The position numbers were made by a program, and so were the translations under genes. Shown one piece after another: positions 1 through 6,169 of a stretch of 49,014 nt of DNA. The stretch is from Atopobiaceae bacterium (GTDB lineage: Bacteria > Actinomycetota > Coriobacteriia > Coriobacteriales > Atopobiaceae). The stretch covers positions 1 through 49,014 of the forward strand of contig JAFWMH010000005.1 of NCBI GenBank assembly GCA_017510785.1. The letters run 5' to 3'. Within the stretch, counting starts at the first letter, position 1, and every line of letters begins with the position of its first letter. The notes under the pieces are model-generated. The model saw only the letters and a program-made list of their open reading frames with translations, ran no database searches and was not told where the DNA came from.

Positions 1-14
1 CGCTCTTCCGATCT
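1..14 (+). other. Illumina adapter remnant
   Basis: The window opens with CGCTCTTCCGATCT, which is the 3' end of the Illumina TruSeq adapter. It is not expected in genomic DNA at a contig tip, so these bases are most likely untrimmed adapter. Genomic sequence begins at about base 15. Confidence 0.93.
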
Positions 15-1408
15 ACGGGGGCGGCACGGAGCCCGGCTCGGTCGGCGCCAGCGAGGCGGCGGTCCCGGGCACGGGAGGCACGCGGCCCGGCTCGGGCAGC
101 GCCAGCGAAGCGGCGGCCTTGGGCTTAGCAAACGAAGATCCGGCTACAGGCAAGACCGACGATGAGCCAGCCGCGAGCGAATCGCGCGACAACCGGCCCG
201 CGATGAAGGCCACCGAAGTGCTTGCAGCAAACATAGAAGTATTCTCGGCTCATACCGACGTGGTATTCAACGATCTTGAGCCACTGCCGCTGCACGAGGA
301 AGACAGCCGGATGTACGCACCAGGCATCGGCGACGACACAGCCAACTTGGTGAATCTATTGCTTGGAACTCGTTGGCTGCTCGCGCACCCTGAAGCCCAG
401 GTCGGACGCTCAATACTCGTAGTAGCGAATTCCTGCGAAGAAGGTTTGGGCAACCTTCGCGGCACGCGCGCAGTATATGAGCGGTTCGGCAAGCACATCG
501 CGAGTCACGTGGCGTTCGACCTCTACCTAGGAGGCGTAGTGCGCGAAGCCGTTGGTTCGTTGCGCTGGCGCATATGCTGCGACGGACCGGGCGGTCATTC
601 GTTTGGAGACTACGGTAGGCCAAATGCCATTGTGGAATTAGCGCGCCTCGCGTGCGCCCTCGACGACTTCGAGCTGCCGAGCATGCCCAAAACGACGCGG
701 AACGTCGGAACGATTTCGGGCGGAAGCACGGTAAACACCATTGCCGCACATGCCGAGATGCTCTTCGAGTTGCGCTCGGTAAACAACAATTGTTTGCAAG
801 CAGCGCGGCAAGAATTCGAAAGCATCGTAGCCTGTCACAATCGGGACGAGGTGCGCTTCTCTACGGAGCTGATGGGCGAGCGACCGGGAAACGGCGCCGT
901 GCCCGCGTGCGATTTAGACGCGCTCTGCACTCGTGCGTGTGCGGTGACAAACGCCGCCCAGGATGCAGGCGCCGCCCATGGGCCGAGCGCCGCCCCGAGT
1001 GGAACCGCGCGGGACGAGGGCGCTGCGCGGGACGAGGGCGTCGCTCAGAACCCGAGCGGCACCACACAGAATGCGGACATCGCACCTGGTCGTGAAACCG
1101 CGCGGGGCGCGGGTGTCGCCCAGGGCGCGGGTGTCGCCCAGGGCGCGGGTGTCGCGCAGGACACAGCCGCCGCACCTGTTCGCGGCATCGCACAGGACGC
1201 AGACACCGAACCGCGTTGCACCACGGTAACCATCGCGCCGGGTTCCACCGACGCGAACATCCCTCTTTCGCTTGGCATCCCCGCCGTGTGCATGGGCACC
1301 GTACGCGGCGGTGGAGCCCACACACGCGGCGAGTGGATTGAAACCAACAGCCTGCGTGACGGTCTGGTCGCCGTCCTTGGCATGCTTTCGGGCGAAGGCT
1401 TCGAATGA
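15..1408 (+). CDS. M20 family peptidase, N-terminus missing
   Basis: Zinc-dependent aminopeptidase/carboxypeptidase of the M20 (PepT/ArgE/DapE-like) family, cytosolic, likely acting on small peptides. The frame is open to the left edge. A TTG at 119 could be called as a start, but it has no ribosome binding site and lies just upstream of conserved metal-site motifs, so the true start is off the contig. Visible motifs are SAHTDVVFND (first metal His/Asp), GIGDDTAN (bridging Asp), SCEEGLGN (catalytic Glu pair), a lid domain with GPGGHSFGDYGRPNA and SGGSTVNTIAAHAE, and a C-terminal GGGAHTRGEWIE (last metal His). An Ala/Gly/Asp-rich stretch of roughly 80 residues, including three GAGVAQ copies, interrupts the C-terminal part before the last motif. 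A similar low-complexity stretch lies before the first metal motif. These inserts are unusual for the family. Confidence 0.85.
1106..1159 (+). repeat. three 18-bp in-frame tandem repeats
   Basis: Three adjacent 18-bp units (1106-1123, 1124-1141, 1142-1159) of GGCGCGGGTGTCGCCCAG sit in the M20 peptidase frame and encode repeated GAGVAQ. The first two are identical and the third differs by one base. Looser copies of the same theme extend on both sides, from about 1010 to 1200. Confidence 0.9.
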
Positions 1409-1551
1409 CGTAGTGAGACAAAAACCTCTGGGAACTTGTCTAATTGGAAGCTTCCTGCGCCACTCATCCAAAACAACAAGGCATCTGTCCCCATCCCCCC
1501 GCTCGGCGTGTATACTCGAAATGGAGGTTTTGTGAACAAGGAGGTAGCGCC

Positions 1552-2733
1552 ATGAGGGTTAGCGTAGGTCAGGCAAGCAAGCCGCAAGGACGACGCATCG
1601 GACGAGACTTCCTGTGGATAGCGTTGTTTGCGCTCGTGTTTATCAACGGCCTCGAGGACGGCGGGTACCAGGCAAGCCTCTACGCCATCGGACAGGAGTA
1701 CGACCTTTCGATGACGTCCATGGGCATCTACGCGTCCATGGAACTGTTCGCCACCATGCTCGCGCCCATCCTTTTGGGCAGCTGGGCCGATCGCGGGGGC
1801 AAGGCACGAAGCATGGGCATCCTCCTCGGCCTGCAAATTGCGGCAACCTTGGCCATCGTTGCCGTTCGGCACCAACTACTGTTCCTTCTCTGCGTATTCG
1901 TGCTAGGCCTCACGACTAGCGCACTTCACTTCATCGCCATTGCCACGCTTGCGGACGCCTACCCCATGAGCGCAAAAAAGAAGATAGGCTACATCACGTC
2001 CATGTACGCTACGGGCGCCCTCATTTCGCCGCTAGTGGTGAGTGCGTACCTCCAGCTTGGCATGGGATGGCGAACACTCTTTGCGATTCTGTCCGTCGGC
2101 AGCGTGCTGGCACTCGTCGGAATCCTGCGAAGCGGCACCGAGCAACGCGAGCGAGGCACGGCACAAGGCCCCGAGGAGCAAGGAACCGGCCGACTTGTTG
2201 TGGGCGCCATACTCCTCCTTTGCGTGGTAATGTGCATTTACGTTGGCTTCGAGAACGGCTTCGCATACTTTGTAGACACCCTCTTCACCGACGTATTCAA
2301 GTCGTCAACCGGAAAGCTGGCGCTCTCGCTGTTTTGGGCAGTAATGATACCCGCGCGCATACTCGTCGGGCATTTCTCTAAACACGCATATAAAATACTG
2401 TTGGGCACGGTAATCGTTATACCGGTCGTTACGCTGCTTGTGTCTGTTTCGCAGCACGCGAACGTCGTGTTGGCGCTGTGCATTCCGCTTGGTCTCGCCA
2501 GCGGCGCCGTGTATCCCAGCGTGCTCTCCCTCATGTTGCCCTACGCCGGCAAGCAAACCGCCACGGCAACGGGAATGATAACCACCTCGACGGGCGTAGG
2601 CGGCATGGCGTTTACGATTCTCACGGGCTTTATGGCCGACCACCTCGGCATGCGCATGGCCATGGCAATACTGGCCTGCTTCTTCGTGTTCGCTCTGGCG
2701 TCCGTGCTCGGACTTAAGCGGATAAAAGCCTAG
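1552..2733 (+). CDS. MFS transporter
   Basis: Major facilitator superfamily permease of 393 residues in the cytoplasmic membrane; substrate unknown. The ATG at 1552 is preceded by AAGGAGGTAGCGCC, an ideal ribosome binding site, so I prefer it to an upstream in-frame start at 1444. The protein has about 12 hydrophobic segments. The loop after helix 2 reads GSWADRGGKARSMG, a good match to the MFS signature GxxxDRxGrr. A hydrophilic central loop near residue 200 separates the two six-helix halves. A TATACT hexamer at 1511-1516 may be its -10 element, but no convincing -35 was seen. It stands alone: the upstream peptidase ends 143 bases earlier and the downstream gene is on the other strand. Confidence 0.85.
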   Translation: MRVSVGQASKPQGRRIGRDFLWIALFALVFINGLEDGGYQASLYAIGQEYDLSMTSMGIYASMELFATMLAPILLGSWADRGGKARSMGILLGLQIAATLAIVAVRHQLLFLLCVFVLGLTTSALHFIAIATLADAYPMSAKKKIGYITSMYATGALISPLVVSAYLQLGMGWRTLFAILSVGSVLALVGILRSGTEQRERGTAQGPEEQGTGRLVVGAILLLCVVMCIYVGFENGFAYFVDTLFTDVFKSSTGKLALSLFWAVMIPARILVGHFSKHAYKILLGTVIVIPVVTLLVSVSQHANVVLALCIPLGLASGAVYPSVLSLMLPYAGKQTATATGMITTSTGVGGMAFTILTGFMADHLGMRMAMAILACFFVFALASVLGLKRIKA

Positions 2734-2866
2734 CGGGGGGCACCAGCCGGGCCGCGGCCGCACCGGTCGGGGCGCCGGTCGACACAGACGGTGCGACTCC
2801 CACCTGCGCCCGCCCTCACATCCTCGTAGTTACCGCCAGCCATCGTAGGGTTTTGTCTAACAGTTC

Positions 2867-4336
2867 CTAAGCCGAAGTGCTAGGCAGCTCGCCAGACTTC
2901 AGCGCCTTCATGAATCGCGCGTAGTCCTTCTCGTTTTGTTTGGCGTACGCCCGGGCAAACTTGGCAACTGCCTTCGAAAACTTGGCTCCGCTTCCCAAAT
3001 AGCCCGCAATTTCGTGTCGATCGCCCGTACGCGCATGCGCATGGGCGAGGGTCCAACCGCACGCCACCGAAAGAGCCTTGAGACCTTCGGCGCTTATCTC
3101 GTCAAGGTTGATCGAGCCCTTGCCGTCCCACAGCTGGCGCACATAGAAATCTTTTATCTTTCCATCTTCGCCTGGGAGACGGCACCAACCCAGCAGCATA
3201 TCGCTCACCGTTTGCATGGCGCGCTGACTTTCCACAACGCGCTCGCCATGTTGACTGTACGCAGACTTCCCGCAGAATCGCTCCAACACCGATTCTTGGG
3301 CTTCCTTAACCTGCAACACCAGCGCATCGTCTTGGTTCGCGCCCTCCATTACAACAATGAACGCGCGCGTACCCACACTCCCGACGCCCACCACCTTGAG
3401 CGCGCAGTCAACACCACGATACTGCTCGACCAAACGTCGCTTGTCGGGCGAAAGGGATTGCAGGTACTCAAACAGCGCGCGGCGCAAAAGCATTTCCGTA
3501 CTCGCCGCGTCAATCGTGCCTTCGATGGCACTGAGCGAAATCATGTCGCGCAGCGGCACCAAGGCGGGGGGATTGCTAATGATGCGCAGATGACCGTCGA
3601 CCACCTCGGTGAACTTAGTGATAGCGCGTGAGGAGTTCTTGCCCTTTGCCTTGCCAATAACTTTGCGCGCATACTTGCGCTGCTTGCCGGTGACTTGCTC
3701 TGCGAACCTTTCGCTAAGACTATCGATATCGGCGTGAGCGTACCACACGTCAAGATTGCCCATATCAGCAAACTTGGCCATGCCGTCGCAATAGCCTTTT
3801 ACGCAAGCAAGGACAATTTCCTTTCGCTCGTCCTTCGCAAGCTCCAAGTCGCGGCCACAAATCTCGACACTCGTCGCAAGACGCTTCACGTCCCATTCCC
3901 AAGGACCACGCGATGCCTCGTCGAAGTCGTTAATGTCGAAAACGGTTCTTCGCTCGGGACTGTTGAACAGGCCGAAATTCGAGATATGGGCATCGCCGCA
4001 CGCCTGCACGGGAATGCCCGTTACAGGAGTGTGCGAAAGATCGGAAGCCATGATAAGTGCAGCGCCACGGTAAAACGTGAACGCAGAAGCCGACATGCGC
4101 TTGTAGCGCTCAGGCAGCAGCTCCTGCACACGCGTGACGCCCTGCTCCTTGAGCAACCTCACCGGATCGGGCCGCTTGGAAGGGGCCACCCATTCGGCAT
4201 GCGACTCAAGCGGGGTTTCCGCCCGGAGGCTCTTTCCATGCGCGCGCCGTTCGTCTAACGTCCGTGTGTCCTTAGTTCCAAACAGGCCGTTTACAACGTT
4301 CTCTATTCTGGCGTCCGACGCCTTACGCTTGCCCAT
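2867..4336 (-). CDS. DUF2252 family protein
   Basis: A 489-residue protein of the DUF2252 family, which is distantly related to protein-kinase-like/aminoglycoside phosphotransferase folds and has no settled function. Recognisable family motifs are YRGAALIMASDL, the catalytic-loop-like CGDAHISNFGLF, and FDINDFDEA followed by GPWEWDVKRLATS. The C-terminal half carries AYSQHGERVVESQRAMQ and GWTLAHAHARTGD, also typical of the family. The start is supported by AAGGAGGAACC immediately before the ATG. The gene is monocistronic and faces the MFS gene. Soluble, no signal peptide. Family assignment is confident; substrate is unknown. Confidence 0.85.
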   Translation of the reverse strand: MGKRKASDARIENVVNGLFGTKDTRTLDERRAHGKSLRAETPLESHAEWVAPSKRPDPVRLLKEQGVTRVQELLPERYKRMSASAFTFYRGAALIMASDLSHTPVTGIPVQACGDAHISNFGLFNSPERRTVFDINDFDEASRGPWEWDVKRLATSVEICGRDLELAKDERKEIVLACVKGYCDGMAKFADMGNLDVWYAHADIDSLSERFAEQVTGKQRKYARKVIGKAKGKNSSRAITKFTEVVDGHLRIISNPPALVPLRDMISLSAIEGTIDAASTEMLLRRALFEYLQSLSPDKRRLVEQYRGVDCALKVVGVGSVGTRAFIVVMEGANQDDALVLQVKEAQESVLERFCGKSAYSQHGERVVESQRAMQTVSDMLLGWCRLPGEDGKIKDFYVRQLWDGKGSINLDEISAEGLKALSVACGWTLAHAHARTGDRHEIAGYLGSGAKFSKAVAKFARAYAKQNEKDYARFMKALKSGELPSTSA

Positions 4337-4582
4337 GGTTCCTCCTTGCGCGGCTCACACCTCAGCCGTTGGTCTCGCTCACGCGCTCTCACACCGTTTT
4401 GGCAGGAATATGCCCGGACGCAACATTGTACTCGCCGCAGTCACTCGTTGCGCCGTGGATTTGCATTTCGCGGCAATTGTTATGTGTACGGGCTATACTT
4501 CCCGCAAGCGGCATGCGTTGGAGGTGGCTGGTCGATTGCGCCGGGCCGGGTGCTCGCGGTGCACGCGGCATCTACGCCGGGA
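4337..4582. other. intergenic, no gene seen
   Basis: This stretch lies upstream of the DUF2252 gene. It is GC-rich with an AT-richer patch around 4460-4500 containing TATACT (4494-4499). The DUF2252 promoter should lie here on the minus strand, but no convincing hexamer pair was found. No ORF with a ribosome binding site was seen. Confidence 0.5.
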
Positions 4583-4740
4583 CTGGCACACGAGCCTGTC
4601 CCTAAAGAATAGTCAAATGTCCCGTCCGTGGCCCGGAGGGCGCCGTGCTCACACAGTCCTCGTTCCTGCGGAACTGCGCGTGGCTGCTCCTCCGGGCCAC
4701 CTTCCGATTTGACACTTCTTTAGGGGCTGGCGCACGAGCC
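4583..4740. repeat. REP/MITE-like palindromic element, copy 1
   Basis: A perfect 12-bp stem, GTGGCCCGGAGG (4628-4639) with CCTCCGGGCCAC (4689-4700), encloses 49 nt that contain a smaller hairpin, GTTCC (4662-4666)/GGAAC (4670-4674). Outside it, imperfect inverted segments continue (CTAAAGAATAGTCAAAT on the left against ATTTGACACTTCTTTAG on the right). Both ends carry CTGGC(A/G)CACGAGCC in the same orientation (4583-4596 and 4727-4740). The core recurs at 9191-9262. It has no coding capacity and resembles REP or MITE-type dispersed elements. Confidence 0.75.
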
Positions 4741-4797
4741 AGGCCGGTTGCGGAAACACGGCGATTCCCGCTCGTTCGTGTTTTTCAAAAAATGGGG

Positions 4798-4826
4798 TTG
4801 CACGCACAAGTTTCCTCTGGTAAACT
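4798..4826 (+). promoter_or_regulatory. putative sigma-70 promoter of sRNA candidate
   Basis: TTGCAC (4798-4803) and TAAACT (4821-4826) are separated by 17 nt. The hexamers are imperfect (3/6 and 4/6), but the spacing is optimal and a strong terminator lies about 110 nt downstream with no gene between. Transcription would begin near 4833. Confidence 0.4.
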
Positions 4827-4832
4827 CTGCTT

Positions 4833-4946
4833 CGTAAGTTAGCGTATGTTAACTCCTCCGCATGTCACGGTTCCTCTCCCCGTGACAATCGCGGGCAACC
4901 CCAGCGCCGCCGACACTCCCCCTCTTGGTCGGCGGCGCCTTTTTTC
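4833..4946 (+). ncRNA. candidate C-rich small RNA
   Basis: A predicted transcript of about 113 nt runs from a putative promoter to a strong intrinsic terminator, with no convincing ORF. It holds a perfect 7-bp hairpin, GTCACGG (4864-4870)/CCGTGAC (4880-4886), exposing the loop UUCCUCUCC. There are two further pyrimidine-rich single-stranded motifs: ACUCCUCCG (4852-4860) and the terminator loop ACUCCCCCUCUUG. Exposed CU-rich motifs complementary to Shine-Dalgarno sequences are typical of trans-acting regulatory RNAs in Gram-positive bacteria. That it is transcribed and regulatory is inference. Confidence 0.45.
4904..4945 (+). terminator. strong intrinsic terminator
   Basis: A perfect 11-bp stem GCGCCGCCGAC (4904-4914)/GTCGGCGGCGC (4928-4938) with a 13-nt loop is followed by C and a run of six T. 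No protein gene lies directly upstream on this strand, which points to a short noncoding transcript. A weaker AGGCG/CGCCT hairpin followed by five T (4966-4994) may act as a backup. Confidence 0.85.
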
Positions 4947-4994
4947 GGGACCAGTTCGTATCACGAGGCGCTGTCCCCCACGAGACGCCTTTTT

Positions 4995-5395
4995 CCAGCG
5001 ACGCTCTTGCGTTAGGCGGACCCACACCGCAAGGCAGTGTTTCTTCGTGCGCCGGGTCCGCGTCATGAGGCAAGAGCGCTTTCAGATTCTATGATGCGAA
5101 CTGATTGATGCCGGCAAAGGGCTAAGCCACGCCGTTTTCGACCACAGAAGACGGGTGCAGCTGCACTTCCGCGGGAACGAGTGCTGCTGAGCGCGATGTT
5201 TCCTTGTCGCATGCGGGAAACCCGGTCCTTCCCCAAGACGGTCAACTACCGACCGCGCGGGAATCCGCACGGGATTCGCGACGTCTGCCACTCGATTGTC
5301 CGAAAAAGCGACGTCTTCCATCGGAATCCGAGACTGCTTGGCGAGCCCCCGAGGAACTTGTCTCAACAAGGACACCCTTTCCGATTCGCATTGAG
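4995..5395. other. intergenic, no gene seen
   Basis: No credible gene was found. There is a small hairpin GAATCC-GCACG-GGATTC near 5261-5278 and the 9-mer GCGACGTCT occurs twice about 30 bp apart. ORFs crossing here lack ribosome binding sites and family resemblance. Confidence 0.5.
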
Positions 5396-5424
5396 TTTAC
5401 ACAAGCTAACACTTGAGTTATACT
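5396..5424 (+). promoter_or_regulatory. sigma-70 promoter of ABC transporter operon
   Basis: TTTACA (5396-5401) and TATACT (5419-5424) are separated by exactly 17 nt, a good match to the vegetative consensus. They lie 33 bp upstream of the ABC ATPase start, in an AT-rich patch within GC-rich surroundings. Transcription would begin near 5431. Confidence 0.7.
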
Positions 5425-5456
5425 CGGCTAACTACTTTTGAACATAGGAGTGGCAC

Positions 5457-6167
5457 ATGGACAACGAACGATTTCTAAAACTCGAGAACGTACAAAAGAG
5501 CTACGGCGAGGGCGAGGCGCGCGTTGAGGTTCTACGCAAGATTACCTGTGAGGTGAGCAAAGGCGAGATTTGCGTGCTCTTTGGGCCATCCGGCTCGGGA
5601 AAGTCAACCTTCCTCAACCTCGTGGGAGGCCTGGAGCCGGCCGACTCGGGAAGCATCTGGGTTAACAACAATGAAATCACCCGCCTCAGCAACAGGGAGC
5701 TCGTGGAGTACCGCCGACGCGAGCTAGGTTTTGTCTTCCAGTTTTATAACTTGGTACCCGACCTCACCATACGCGAGAACATCGAGGTCACGCGGTTCCT
5801 CTCGCAAAATCCGTTGCCAGTAGACGACCTTCTCCACTCCCTGGGCTTGTGGGAGCATCGCTTTAAGTTTCCCAATCAAGTATCGGGCGGGCAACAGCAG
5901 CGATGCGCCATCGGTCGCGCCTTAGTTAAGAACCCGACCCTTGTGCTTGCCGACGAGCCAACCGGCGCCTTGGATTATCACACTTCAAAGGAAATCCTCG
6001 CCCTCATGGAGCGCATAAACCAAGAGTACGGCTGCACCATGGTTATTGTTACGCACAACGACGCTCTGCGACACATGTCGCATCACATTTTGCGACTTCG
6101 CGACGGCAAGCTGGTCGATGACGTGCGAAACGACCACGTTCTGCCCGTTTCGCAGATTGAGTGGTAG
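5457..6167 (+). CDS. ABC transporter ATP-binding protein (MacB/LolD type)
   Basis: A 236-residue ATPase subunit that powers the FtsX-type permease encoded immediately downstream. Walker A is GPSGSGKST, the Q-loop is in [12 protein letters not shown], the ABC signature is [15 protein letters not shown], Walker B is [12 protein letters not shown], and the H-loop is VIVTHNDAL. The ALD after the Walker B Glu and the overall length are typical of the MacB/LolD/YknY subfamily, which exports lipoproteins, peptides or antibiotics or senses them with two-component systems. ATG is preceded by a moderate AGGAG. Its stop codon lies two bases upstream of the permease ATG, so the two are co-transcribed and translationally coupled. 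Confidence 0.92.
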   Translation: MDNERFLKLENVQKSYGEGEARVEVLRKITCEVSKGEICVLFGPSGSGKSTFLNLVGGLEPADSGSIWVNNNEITRLSNRELVEYRRRELGFVFQFYNLVPDLTIRENIEVTRFLSQNPLPVDDLLHSLGLWEHRFKFPNQVSGGQQQRCAIGRALVKNPTLVLADEPTGALDYHTSKEILALMERINQEYGCTMVIVTHNDALRHMSHHILRLRDGKLVDDVRNDHVLPVSQIEW

Positions 6168-6169
6168 CC

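Noticed and set aside
4846..5094. 82-residue frame overlapping the small RNA candidate
   Set aside because: There is no ribosome binding site before its ATG, it runs straight through a perfect intrinsic terminator, and it resembles no protein.
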